A DNA stretch of 64,000 bases from Arbacia lixula (taxonomy: Eukaryota > Echinodermata > Echinoidea > Arbacioida > Arbaciidae). The position numbers and the translations under genes are program-made. Below the pieces are notes generated by a model, which made no database searches, was not told the origin of the DNA, and was given only the letters and a program-made list of their open reading frames with translations. Positions 48,935-59,560 of this stretch are shown here, in pieces (within the stretch, counting starts at the first letter, position 1; the number at the start of each line of letters is the position of its first letter). The stretch covers positions 15,739,223-15,803,222 of the forward strand of contig OZ022588.1 of assembly GCA_963669155.1 (NCBI GenBank), written 5' to 3'.

Positions 48935-49476
48935 CTCTATGAATGTCCCATTTAGTCGCCATTGTTGCACACTTTCACAAGAAATACACTCACTTCCAAT
49001 TGTGGTGTTGTAGGAGTTTTATACGTCCACTTTAATGGACGGTTTCACCCAAAACAAGCAATTTTATTCACTGTTTTTTACCATCTTTGCAATAAACATC
49101 TTTGCAGCAACCACATCAACAATACTACTTTTAAATTCTCTAGTGTAGAATTTCTTTTATCTGTCATTTGACAATAAAAGATCCAAATATAACGTACATA
49201 TATAATAACATATGTAACATATTTAGCATTACATATAATGTTTCAATCCAAACTGTGTTCATCACCTTAACTTGATGAAGTTTAATAACTTGTTTACAAA
49301 TCATACATATGGCCTATACAGGATGCTCTGTTTTGACTCGTTTGTATTTGTAATGAACAATGATGTCGTCTCTGTGATGCATGATTGTTCACAATAATTT
49401 TGTTTCATAAATTCTTAATGGCTTAAGTTAGTATATGTATAATATATTTGAGGGTACTGCACAATGATCTTAACTG
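48935..49476. other. No recognisable gene
   Basis: AT-rich spacer between two mobile elements. A 69-codon frame at 48962-49171 has no recognisable features. Confidence 0.5.
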
Positions 49477-49796
49477 TAAAGGGAATATACTGTACAGGGA
49501 AGACAGAAAGCCTTCAAAAAGGTGATCGTGAGCAATCTTCTTGCCAATAGTCTTAAATCCATGTATTGTTCATTTTAGAAACTGGCTGAAAGTTATTTGT
49601 CCTCAAGTCAAATCCTCAAATCCTCAAAATGTTCGGCCCGAACATTTTCAGGATTTGTAATTTAATCACTAATTATCCCACCTGTGGATCATTTGAGGAC
49701 AAATGACTTTCAGCAAGTTTCTAAAATAGACAATACATGAATGTACGACCATTGGCAAGAAGATTTTGTCTTGCCAGTACAGTATATTCCCTTTAA
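49477..49796. mobile_element. TTAA-type hairpin MITE, copy 3
   Basis: The left end is TAAAGGGAATATACTGTACA; the right end is CAGTATATTCCCTTTAA. The arms pair as in the other two copies, with CATGTATTGTTCATTTTAGA facing TCTAAAATAGACAATACATG. The centre AATGTTCGGCCCGAACATT is present, as in copy 1. The left TTAA has become GTAA. Confidence 0.86.
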
Positions 49797-50523
49797 GTTT
49801 TTCTGACGCGGAATAAACAAGCAGCAAGAAATATGCCATGACCCAATCTAGAATCTAGTATTACCAGTGGAAAATCAGTCCTCCACTTTGTATGAGAGGG
49901 GCAACCCTGTGACAGTAAAACAAGAATCCCTGGATAGAGAACGTTGCCTTTCTATACTGTTTATAGCAAAATTTGCCCCCAAAATAGAGTGGCAAACGTT
50001 TAAATCTAAAGAAAGCACGCAATGTATACATGGAATAATATTGACAATCTCTCAGTGCAAACCTAAGTTTGAAAAGGAATAACATGTTCAGATTTCCCCT
50101 TCTCATGAGGCCTTTTGAACATGAAATCTGCTTCATGTTTCTCAAGATTACCCTTGCGTTATGGATTGGATGGACAGGTGCGCAGAAGAAACATTTCTTA
50201 TATGTGGATTATAATACCTCCCCCATGTCTTATGCCTCGGGATATTCCCTGCACAGAAAGAATTATTCAAACTGCGTGTAGGGAAACGTCGTCACACAAT
50301 GCACTACGCAGTGCGTGCTTACGGTCATACCAACTTCCGGTCTCGTATATTAGAGTATGAAACAGTATAGACGCTTGAACATTTCATTTCTTGTCGCGTT
50401 GCTTCGGCATATTTTTTATTTAGTTATACATGTACGTTGTGGCTGACGGATATAAAACTGATGCCTGTTCGCCGCGCCGTTCCCTTCAAACTTAACTTTC
50501 TGTAATTGTCTCCTCTTATCTCT
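49797..50523. other. No recognisable gene
   Basis: Frames of 70-94 codons overlap on both strands at 49861-50360 and match nothing. No repeat ends. Confidence 0.45.
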
Positions 50524-50567
50524 TTCTCCACCCCCCCCCCCCCCCTTATTCAACCAGTCTCTCTCTT

Positions 50568-50627
<60 letters not shown>

Positions 50628-50678
50628 CATATATGTATATTCGTATATGTCCCTCGCTATATATATCTCTCTCTCTTT

Positions 50679-50715
<37 letters not shown>

Positions 50716-50726
50716 ACACACACCCA
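50524..50726. repeat. Compound microsatellite C, CT, AT, CA
   Basis: C-run at 50527-50544, (CT)n to 50605, (TA)n to about 50625, then (CA)n at about 50683-50722. Frames across it are artefacts. Confidence 0.97.
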
Positions 50727-51965
50727 CATACTCCTCTTTCTTTTGTATCGAGTTCTTTTGATAACTATGGAACATAATCCCGTGGACTTGAAATAGAATC
50801 CCCATTATTATCACCCGTTGTTCCGCGTGAAATGTCACCAAATTTCTCACTTTCTCCTTTCTTTTTCCCCCGTCTTTATTTCCCTGTCTTTCTGGTTAAC
50901 AACTTCTCCGCGTGGTTCATTGCTAATGCCATACTTCCTCCCGGTCCGCATCGATCTTTTTCCAAGACACTCGGCTAGCATCTGCCAAGACAAGGAGAAA
51001 GAATTAAAAACAGCAGCAACAGGCGCTGTGCCCTGTCCAGACAGCCTGCCACTTGCCAGGGTCAGGACGGAGCAGAAAATGACTGATAGAGTGAGATGAA
51101 GAGACGCCAAATCCTCTCTCGGGAGACAAGAATCATGACACTCTTCTTCTCCTTCAAACCGCTTCTCCGAGATTTATGATGATAGTCGCCGTCTTTCTTT
51201 CTTCCGCCGTGTTCAAGTCTGTCATTATTTGTGATTTGATTAATCAACGTGCGGAAATATTTATGGTAGTGCGTATTCTTTTTTTCAATTTGACCTTTAT
51301 GGATAGAAAATATGCTCAGCATGTTCGTGCTGCTATTCTGATTGTGTAGAGGTTGATCTTTATCATAAATCCTGCATCGTCAAGCCACATGCACGACATT
51401 TTCGTTCTTTCTAGGGCGGTTTTCTTTCTTTTTTAATGGTACGTTAATTTTGCTTCCTTCTTCAAAAATTTAACCCGGAGTAAGAATTCCTTAGAACCGT
51501 ACACTGATCTTACTACGAGCACTGTCTTAACTTTCTATAACTTTCGGGAGTGAAACCCCTAAATAAGTTGATTTTAATTAAAAAACAAACGAATTTGAAT
51601 TTTGTGAAGAAAACTTAGACATATTTCGTAATGTTAGTTGTCTTCAAAATCCATTATCTTTATACTCTTGACCTGCCAATCAAAGATAGACATGGGGTGC
51701 TATGTGTATGACCTTCTTTGCGCATGGATGCACACGAACGATGATTACGTACAGTACGTCATTGCTGATCAATGGAATAAACTTTTTACATTGTATTCAC
51801 GTCCTTCAAACAGTACATGGCTAATGGTAATCCCACAGATTTGTCTGACTATTAACAAATGAAAGGTTCAGAGTGCATTCCACCCATTAAACCAAATGTT
51901 CCTGTGAGTTTATCAGCCTCAAAAACCATCCTCTCATCTCATATTGACCAGATCCATGGTACTCC
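50727..51965. other. No recognisable gene
   Basis: Overlapping 81-93 codon frames at 50818-51322 on both strands and a 74-codon frame at 51638-51862 match nothing. Confidence 0.45.
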
Positions 51966-52659
51966 GATGGATACTGTTATGAAAGGATATGAAACACCTT
52001 CTTTGTTTGAACACATGCTCCACGCCGCTGAAAAGTTATGTGTTTTCAACAGGTGCTATTCAGGTGTTTGAACAATGACGAACATGATTGTGTGGCAACA
52101 GATTCTCAGAGAGAACGAAAAAAAATAGAGTCGCATTTCGCTTGCTAATTACATCAATACTTCCATGAGCATAGCAGGTATCAGCAAACAAAAAATAACA
52201 AGTTCTTCAAGTACAGTATCTCCGCTGCACGCAATCGCACACAAACACCGTTAATGATAATATGTCATAGTTTAATCACACAAATGCACAAGATATTGGA
52301 AAGTGAAGAAATTTGTCAATTTTGTAAGTAATACAAATATCTTTTATGTCCGATTTTATTTAGTAATTCATCTTTCTTTTCGAAACAAAAGCAGAGTAAA
52401 GGATTTGTCATAATCTGCCTTTAACTTCCTCATAGTTTGCAAACAAATTGGTCAAAAACAAAACTTCTAGGGACAAATGGGCGATTAAAGAAATTTCTTT
52501 TCAAGTTAACAACAGCTGAATGTCGGGCCGGCACATGGAGTATGAAAGCATTGTCATGATTATGGAATGCTTGTGACACTCATGAGCACACTTTAGAACC
52601 CATACAGATGTTTGAAAATAATTATGCTCGAGTTTCTTCTCCTTCCTAACACCTCCCTT
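51966..52659 (+). mobile_element. CAGGGAT-ended transposon, old diverged copy
   Basis: It has the same order as unit 1 at 47459. Shared stretches include GTTATGAAAGGATATGAAAC, TCTCAGAGAGAACGAAAAAA, GGAAAGTGAAGAAATTTGTC, CCCATACAGATGTTTGAA and CCTTCCTAACAC. It is about 694 bp and much diverged. Possible 7-bp flanks GTACTCC and TTACTAC agree at five positions, consistent with a decayed target duplication. The ends are placed by comparison with unit 1 and could be off by a few bases. Confidence 0.8.
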
Positions 52660-53600
52660 TTACTACAATACCTCAAACTATATTAGTTAATTTTTTGTTG
52701 AGCAACACCTTCAGAATGGTCTCTGTTACACATCTTGGTCAGAGATACCTTGCTTGGTGGAGAAGCACTGCATATAATCAAGAGGGCCGTTTGACAAGCC
52801 CTAGATCTGACATTTCAGCAGGTGATTGGCAGACTTTATTAACAAGGCACAGGCTTGCATGAAAGACGGACAGTTTTGAGAAATAAAAAGTCCTCCTTGC
52901 CCTTTTGTAGGCGTGCTTGGTACGTTTGATTAATTTCTGAGTGTATATGATTGGCATGTTTTATTTTCAAGTTGTAATTATGACAGTGATATGGTACCTT
53001 ACCTAGCTTATATGACCAAGGTTTGTAATATTGTCATTTGTTCGTAGTCTTCTATTTTTGTTAACACATGTATCTCATGTTCTTACGATATATCGTATGT
53101 GTTGTTATCTAGTACTGTAAATGTTCCGCTCCGTCAAGGCAGGTTTATTGTGTTATGGATACTGTTGTCATTAAAAAAAAAACAATATGGCAGGAATTGA
53201 ACTGAACAGAAGACCAGATCACGGAGATCGAATCTTACCGTTGACAAGTTTTACGATGAGAACAACCTGTAACCAAATCTTCCTCAAGTTAATTGTGTTT
53301 CTATTATTACGATCGATCTGTTAACACACTCGTCATTGACCTAAGATAACAATCAGCAGCACCAAAGTTCAGATCAGGGCAAGTGCTTAACAATTGTACA
53401 TACATAATCCTAGCTGGGTCACAAGTATGACACTGTTTTAATGTTTTAAAGCCCGGCAAATGTTAACGACGAACTTCGCGTTCCTGCCTTTAAAAATATT
53501 TTTTTTTTTAATATCTCATGCAATACGAGTGCGTGTCTGTTGAGAAGGCACATCTTTTTGATGGAAAATAGGAAACTTACAACTGTCTACAACTCCTTCG
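52660..53600. other. No recognisable gene
   Basis: AT-rich, with an A-run near 53173. No repeat ends or domain. Confidence 0.5.
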
Positions 53601-54142
53601 AGGGTTACTAAATTAGAAAAATAAGTTCCCACTAATATATGTAAAATTATCCACTAAAAACGAATTTCACATTCGTTTGCCGCAATAAAGTCTCATTTTG
53701 ACGAAAATTTGAAAAAACGCACGCCTTCAGTGACGTATGAGAAGTCAAAATTCCATAGATTGTACGGAAGTCAACAATAGACCATTTTCGTAATGTATTC
53801 ACAACTTTCCCTGTAACTGCGTAGTAACGCGTTATTGCATTCACCTGTATCTCATTCAGATTCAATGGATGGAAGGCACTTTGAATCTATTAGTTGTTGC
53901 TACTCAGACAAGCTTTGGTGTTCCCATTGGTAACGCATTGTTTGAATGGCGTGAATGAAATATCTTATTTACGCCGTTGGCATTTATTGCATGTTGACTT
54001 CTCATACGTCACGGGAGGCGTGCGTTTTTTCAAATTTTCGTCCAAATGAGACTTTATTGCGGCAAACGAATGTGAAATTCGTTTTTAGTGGATAATTTTA
54101 CATAGATTAGTAGGAACTTATTTTTCTAATTCAGTAAACCTT
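53601..54142. mobile_element. Fold-back MITE (GGGTTACTAAATTAG family), intact
   Basis: The left end is AGGGTTACTAAATTAG; the right end on the reverse strand is AAGGTTTACTGAATTAG. About 130 bp of each arm pair: AATAAGTTCCCACTAAT, ACGAATTTCACATTCGTTTG, CCGCAATAAAGTCTCATTTT and GACGAAAATTTGAAAAAACG all recur inverted. The core, with TTCACCTGTATCTCATTCAG, is shared with the copies at 54541-55449 and 60526-61010. The minus frame at 53647-53865 lies in the arm and is not a gene. I could not define a target duplication. Confidence 0.88.
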
Positions 54143-54540
54143 TCAGCATCGATCTTCTTCCCCTTTCCCTTTCAAAGATATTCAGGCCTTAAAAATCAAC
54201 GACCGCTACTAATCTCTGGGTGACCGTGAGAGAATTTTCACGATTATTTACATTTCGTTAGTTCAATATTCTTCTTAATGTTTATTCTTCTTCAGTTGTC
54301 AATCCCATGCCGTCTCATCCTCCCTCCACCTTTCTATATCTGTCATCTCTCTCCGTGATCAATCATTTCACTTTACTTAAGTAATCAGACAAGTTTCAGG
54401 CAATTTGTAAAATTACGATTTACATAATTGGAAATGTCAGGGTCGCGTATTAATAACGCCTCACTGATCATTGTGGTCCTAAAATACAACGGATATACAA
54501 ACACGCAGACAGTCAGCCAAGGTATTTACCATACTCTATA

Positions 54541-55449
54541 AAGGGCTACTAAATTAGAAAAATAAGTTCCCACTAATCTATGTTAAATTGTCCACTGAAA
54601 ACGAATTTCACATTCGTTTGCCGCAATGAAGTCTCATTTTGACGAAAAATTTGAAAAAGCGCACGCCTCCAGTGACGTCAGAGAAGTCAAAATGCCGTAA
54701 ATAAGCCATTTCGTAATTGCAATTGCGCATGAGCAGATTATTGCTTTTAGTAAATGACCTCAGGTCAATTCCCAAACTCACAGAGTAAAATGGGAATTCA
54801 TTAGATAGTCGACCACATTTCAGCCTATATTCATGCAAATATGGCAACAGCTATTCAGCTCTGCGAAGGTAGTGAAAGAACATTCCACCATGTGCATCTG
54901 CTTCTATTGTTATTCCGGGCACACTGTAAAATGTCTTTACATCCATCATCCAACACAACTTCATGAAAAACAATCTCAGTGAGCAGTCTAGTAGTATTTA
55001 TTCAATTGTCCGACCATGGTGTAATTACGAAATGGCTTATTGTACGGAAGTCAATAATAGACCATTTTCGTAATGTATTCACAACTTTCCCCCTAACTGC
55101 GTAGTAACGCGTTATTGCATTCACCTGTATCTTGTCATTCAGATTCAATGGATGGAATGCACTTTGAATCTATTAGTTGTTGCTACTCGGACAAACCTCG
55201 GACAAGCTTTAGGGATCCCATTGGTAACGTATTGTTTGAACGGCGCGAATAAAATATTTTATTCACGCCGTTGGCATTTATGGCATTTTGACTTCACTGA
55301 CGTCACTGGGCATGCTGGAGGCGTGCGGTTTTTTTTTTTCAAATTTTCGTCAAAATGAGACTTTATTGCGGCAAACAAATGTAAAATTCGTTTAGTGGAT
55401 AATTTTACATAGATTAGTGGGAACTTATCTTTTTAATTTAGTAACCCTT
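54541..55449. mobile_element. Fold-back MITE (GGGTTACTAAATTAG family), interrupted
   Basis: The ends are AGGGCTACTAAATTAG and, on the reverse strand, AGGGTTACTAAATTAA. Arms and core match the copy at 53601-54142, 400 bp upstream and in the same orientation. It is 367 bp longer because another element sits at 54704-55037. Confidence 0.88.
54704..55037. mobile_element. Nested MITE (AGCCATTTCGTAATT ends)
   Basis: It begins AGCCATTTCGTAATTGCAAT; the reverse strand of its right end begins AGCCATTTCGTAATTACACC. TA (or TAA/TTA) flanks each side. The neighbouring copy at 53601-54142 reads straight across this point (CATAGATTGTACGG) and serves as an empty-site control. About 334 bp, non-coding, superfamily uncertain (TA or 3-bp TAA). 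Confidence 0.82.
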
Positions 55450-55559
55450 CAAACATTATTTTTTTCATCTCTCCATACCTGATCCTGATTGCAATTCCCT
55501 TTTTGTGATCATTATCATTATCACTATCATTATTTGTCTTCCTAGGGGCTTTTCGTGTA

Positions 55560-56816
55560 CATTACAGATATAATGTGACCAAAATATAGAAACAGACGGT
55601 CTTTCACCAAATACAATGCAAGCACCATTAAGACCTTCAGCAGTTTACATGAGAATCAAGCACCTGAAATTTCTGGGGACACGTATCCAGTACTACACCA
55701 ATTCATCTCCAACCTTCCAGATATCACTCACCATCTATGCAGATATCGAGCCTAACCCAGGACCCACACCAGCGACCTCATATCGCAGCGGAAGTCCCAC
55801 AACAGGGACCCCACATCGCAGCAGAAGTGTCGCTCCACGTCATGGCCTCAAACTCAGCTATGTAATTTGGCAGAGAATCCATGAACTAGGAATCCACAAA
55901 AAGCGCAAGACACATCGTGGAAGCAAGGGAAGTGCTAGATCAAAGACTTTACAACTTCAATACACCATATGTGCAACTGAGCACGTTAACTCACCGATAT
56001 CTAACCTGATTAGAACTAAAAAGAAAAAGAACAATGAAAAACGATATATCCCCCGGATTAATATGGCGAACTTGGTAAAGGTCCGACTGGACAGATGGAA
56101 CTTACCTGTTCTGATGAATTCTAATGCCAGATCTCTGATCCCGAAACTCGATGATTTATCTGTCCAACTCACAAGCAGATCGATTGACATTTGCTGCATC
56201 AGTGAGACTTGGTGCCCGTCCTCCATACCTGATTGTTCGCTGTTAGTAAACAACTATCACCCACCAGTCCGATGCAACCCAATTCCATTGGGATTTAACT
56301 TTTGTTTTTTATACATATACATGACACTTGTCACTTAGTTGTATCTACCTTGTGATTCATATGACGATTGACTCAGTTAAAACCCTGTTCAGTACTTATA
56401 TGCCACGAACACATCCTTGTATACCAGTAAATGATAAGTGCTCTTATCTTTCATTATGTTGATTAGCTCCTTTTATATCCATTCATTATTGTAGTATATA
56501 GTTTAATAACGTTATATTGCGGATTCAATTTGGTACCTTATTTCGGCTTTTAAAATATGCCATTCTATTCTACTCAGTACCTTATTAGAAATCCATAAAC
56601 ACACTCAAAATTAGTATTTGGTTGCAATATTGCAGTGCAATTTAATGTAATTTAGCATAAATAAGTTCGTATTTTCATTATTGTGTTTAATATAGGTTAA
56701 TTATTGTGACATTATAGGTATGATTATTATTGTATGTTTTAATCCAACTATTGATATTTGTATAAATAGATATAAAGTGGTTGCAATAAATGGAATATTT
56801 ATATCTAAAAAAAAAA
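55560..56816 (+). mobile_element. Internally deleted LINE (CR1/L2 group)
   Basis: It holds the 5' part of a LINE coding region (55616-56338). A non-coding AT-rich 3' region follows directly, ending in AATAAA at 56785-56790 and an A10 tail at 56807-56816. The reading frame passes from the start of the endonuclease domain straight into 3'-UTR-like sequence near 56280, so the rest of the endonuclease and the whole reverse transcriptase are missing. The poly-A end implies it was copied by target-primed reverse transcription. The 5' boundary is uncertain; a stop at 55571 precedes the open frame. Confidence 0.75.
55616..56338 (+). CDS. LINE protein N-terminus with 2A motif, truncated
   Basis: A 240-codon ATG frame. 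Residues 43-50 (55742-55765) read DIEPNPGP, matching the D(V/I)ExNPGP core of 2A ribosome-skipping peptides; separation would fall between G49 and P50. Related 2A motifs are known near the N-termini of CR1/L2-type LINE proteins of sea urchins and amphioxus. A basic linker follows, with KKRKTHRGSKGSAR at about 96-109 and KKKKNNEKR at about 136-144. Residues 165-225 match the start of an APE endonuclease: LMNSNARSLIPKLDDLSVQL, DICCISETW and a following SIPD block. The last 16-18 residues are probably translated 3' UTR beyond a deletion. No catalytic endonuclease core remains, so the product, if made, could not retrotranspose itself. Confidence 0.8.
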   Translation: MQAPLRPSAVYMRIKHLKFLGTRIQYYTNSSPTFQISLTIYADIEPNPGPTPATSYRSGSPTTGTPHRSRSVAPRHGLKLSYVIWQRIHELGIHKKRKTHRGSKGSARSKTLQLQYTICATEHVNSPISNLIRTKKKKNNEKRYIPRINMANLVKVRLDRWNLPVLMNSNARSLIPKLDDLSVQLTSRSIDICCISETWCPSSIPDCSLLVNNYHPPVRCNPIPLGFNFCFLYIYMTLVT

Positions 56817-57007
56817 GATAATACAGTATAACTCACTTAATGAATTCAAAATAGTTTACAAAAACGTATTCATTCTGTCTGCACTCTATCATGTCTATGA
56901 AACGGATTAAACTTATGTTTGTTACAGAGCGCTCCTCCTGGTGTTTGCAGCCATGTCCGCTCTCGTCATTTCGCGTCTTTTCCTTCAACCATGTGTGTTT
57001 TTATTTA
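56817..57007. other. Short spacer between LINE and MITE
   Basis: Nothing recognisable. Confidence 0.5.
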
Positions 57008-57459
57008 GGTTGCGTTCATGCGATACTTTTCTTGCCCTAGAATCATGATTAAAATCATGATTGAAAATTTCTGCAGAATCACGTTCTGCAGAATCAGACG
57101 AAATGGTAAAACGTGATTCAAAACGCAAACACGAAACGCGGAAAAGGGGGCGTTTGGAAACGCATTTCTGCAGAATCAAGGTCGCTTGAAATCAACCGGG
57201 TTTTGAATCATGATTCTATGACGTCATTGTGTCGGCCTATTTCCGATGCTAGTCAAGCAGCCCACGTAGAAGTCGGAAAATGCGCGCGTAAAAGCTGAGC
57301 TATAACTTCCTGGCTCAAACTGCGCACTGCGATGCGCACTGGATGCGTGACTGGAGAGAAGGTCGTCTGAACGCTGATTCTGTCGTTGTCGTGTTTCATG
57401 TTTGCGTTTTGAATCATGATTCAAATCATGATTCTGGCGATGGTCGCATTAACGCAACC
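57008..57459. mobile_element. Harbinger-type MITE, 452 bp
   Basis: The ends are GGTTGCGTTCATGCGA and, on the reverse strand, GGTTGCGTTAATGCGA. They are flanked by TTA on both sides (57005-57007 and 57460-57462), the 3-bp TWA duplication of PIF/Harbinger elements. The palindrome AATCATGATT occurs five times: 57041, 57053, 57206, 57412 and 57424. Two copies 12 bp apart lie near each end. CTGCAGAATCA motifs also repeat inside. It is non-coding. The paired palindromes are reasonable candidates for transposase binding sites. Confidence 0.88.
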
Positions 57460-57462
57460 TTA

Positions 57463-57869
57463 TTCGCCCAACCACCTTTTGCGGCTTTTTTCCCTTTGTT
57501 ATCACTATGATCTTTCTTCTCTCTTTGCCTCCATGACTGGGCCATTTCGTTCTATTTCTATATTTAGAGATGTTCAAGCCCACGTGGATGGAGATTAAAA
57601 ATCCGCATACGTTTTTCTTTACTGGGTGACTGGCTTCCTCTGTCCATTAGTATGATTCAAGATGCTGCGAGAGGATGATTAAAATTGACTTTCGGAGATA
57701 CCGACGCAGCTTGAGTAACAATTTTTTTGGGTCTTTGAACACGTAATGCGAGCATTATGTACACGTGATGTGTGATTCAATGCTTGTGTGGGGAATTCAA
57801 ATCAACTTCATGCTGTATATGTAAGCTTGAGGGTTATCATACATGCTCCTGTTCTCTGACACTTTTCTT
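57463..57869. other. No recognisable gene
   Basis: No repeat end or domain. The 60-codon frame at 57416-57598 overlaps the MITE end and is unmatched. Confidence 0.5.
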
Positions 57870-57948
57870 TCTATCTGTCTGTCTGTTTCTCTCTGCCTCT
57901 CTTTTCTCTCTCTTTCTCCCCCTCTCCCCCCCCTCTCTCTCTCTCTCT

Positions 57949-58011
<63 letters not shown>

Positions 58012-58062
58012 CCTCCCCCGTTCTCTCTCTCTCTTCTCTCTCTCCGTCTTTCTGATTTCCCT
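57870..58062. repeat. CT microsatellite block
   Basis: (CTGT)n then long (CT)n with CCC interruptions. Five overlapping frames on both strands are translations of it. Confidence 0.97.
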
Positions 58063-59034
58063 CCCCACATCCCCCCTGTCCCATTCACCCATTCGTCACT
58101 TTATTATTTCACACTAGACTGATGCCGATGTCTGATTATAAACCAGCCCTACCATGGCTACAGTTCACCGACCGACCTTAGGAAATAAAAACACGCAGAT
58201 GGCTGCAAACTTCGAGTATTTCAATCGCCTATAGAGTATGCAAGCATCGTAATGAAATGTCGATTGGCAAGTTCTTTAATTGCCAATTGCAGCTGCTGAA
58301 ATAAATGGTCAAAATAAAAGATCACACGGGTTCATCCAAGGCACCTGATCGAATACAAGATGAAGGTGTTTTGAATTGACACAAAATGGAGTCATTGTAC
58401 AATGAACTATATCAAGGTGCTACACTAAACAATTTTGGTGTTATATCTTAACACCGAGATCGAATAATGTCAACACCATTGGTATTGGATGCAACGTTCT
58501 TGACATTGGTTTGGTTTGGTTCCATTCCTGTAGGCCTATGTACAATCAATATAAAAAAAAACATACCCGATAAACTCATACATGCATTTCATGATATGGC
58601 TGGTAGTGGTAGCCCAAATTCAGCTGCAATATGTCTTATATGAGGTCCATTAAAACGTGTTTATCAAATCATTCCATGTTTAAAACACACACACGATAGC
58701 AAAAACAACAATATGATTTAACACGAATGGTGTTTCCCACGTGCTGGCTGACATTGATAATTGCACGACAGACACAAGTAAAGCTTCTCTTTCACGGGGT
58801 TATGTCACTAGCCCCGCTTATGTACCATGTACCTTCGTGATATTTTATCAACACTTATTTTAGTAAAAATCATTTGAATATTGAATGAGATTTTTCACTT
58901 TTGGACAATTTTTGACATAAGAACATGTATCTATCGGAGAATCTATTCAGAAGACAATAATGCGCATTCACATTGTGCATCACACCAGTCCTGTCAATCC
59001 ATTAGTAACTAGCATCACAGTGTCATTGGTACTG
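58063..59034. other. No recognisable gene
   Basis: Mixed AT-rich sequence without repeat ends or plausible frames. Confidence 0.5.
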
Positions 59035-59260
59035 CACTTTTCTGCCCTAATCTGACAAAGAAAGCAACTAACAAAAGAGCCTTTTTTTTGTAAATGAGCA
59101 AAATGTGTCTGTCATATAAATATTTCTTGTCCAGATGTTGGCAGTATGTAGGGAATGCTAGGTATAATCTAAGAATACCGTTAACCCAGATTTGAGTGAT
59201 TTGTCATTTGATTCCTTTTGTCAGAGTGGGGCAGTTTTTGTCATGGACTCTTAGGGTGCC
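59035..59260 (-). mobile_element. Fold-back MITE, copy B (CTGCCCTAATCTGACAAAAG family)
   Basis: CTGCCCTAATCTGACAAAGA on the left faces TTCCTTTTGTCAGAGTGGGG and CAG on the right. In between are AAATGAGCAAAATGTGTCTG and AGGGAATGCTAGGTATAATC, which match copy A (35695-35985) in reverse orientation. The ends may extend further, since GGGTGCCATGTGTGCC near 59255 resembles flanking sequence of other copies. Confidence 0.65.
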
Positions 59261-59461
59261 ATGTGTGCCTGCTTTCACAAGTAATGCACACATTTCCCAT
59301 AGAGGGAAAGAGTTAAGACCCTCTGGGGTGACATGTGTAACTGTGGATTTATCATTCAAACTGACTATAACATAGAAATGGAGGGAGAGTATTTCTGTGT
59401 TGTTGTTCTTGTTACTTGTTGTTTTAGCTAGGGACGATATTTTTTTAGCATAGTGGGTACT

Positions 59462-59560
59462 AAACAACGAACGGCACAAGATAGATCAAAATGGAAAAAA
59501 AATGATGAGGAGGCCTTCCTTCAGCAGTGGAGAGAAATAGGCTAGATAGATATAGGTTAC
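59462..59560 (+). pseudogene. LINE ORF2 C-terminal tail
   Basis: ACGAACGGCACAAGATAGAT gives RTAQDRSKWKK, then an expanded A run shifts the frame. GATGAGGAGGCCTTCCTTCA, GCAGTGGAGAGAAATA and GGCTAGATAGAT follow. It matches 33401-33556 and the minus-strand piece at 21223-21315. Confidence 0.75.
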
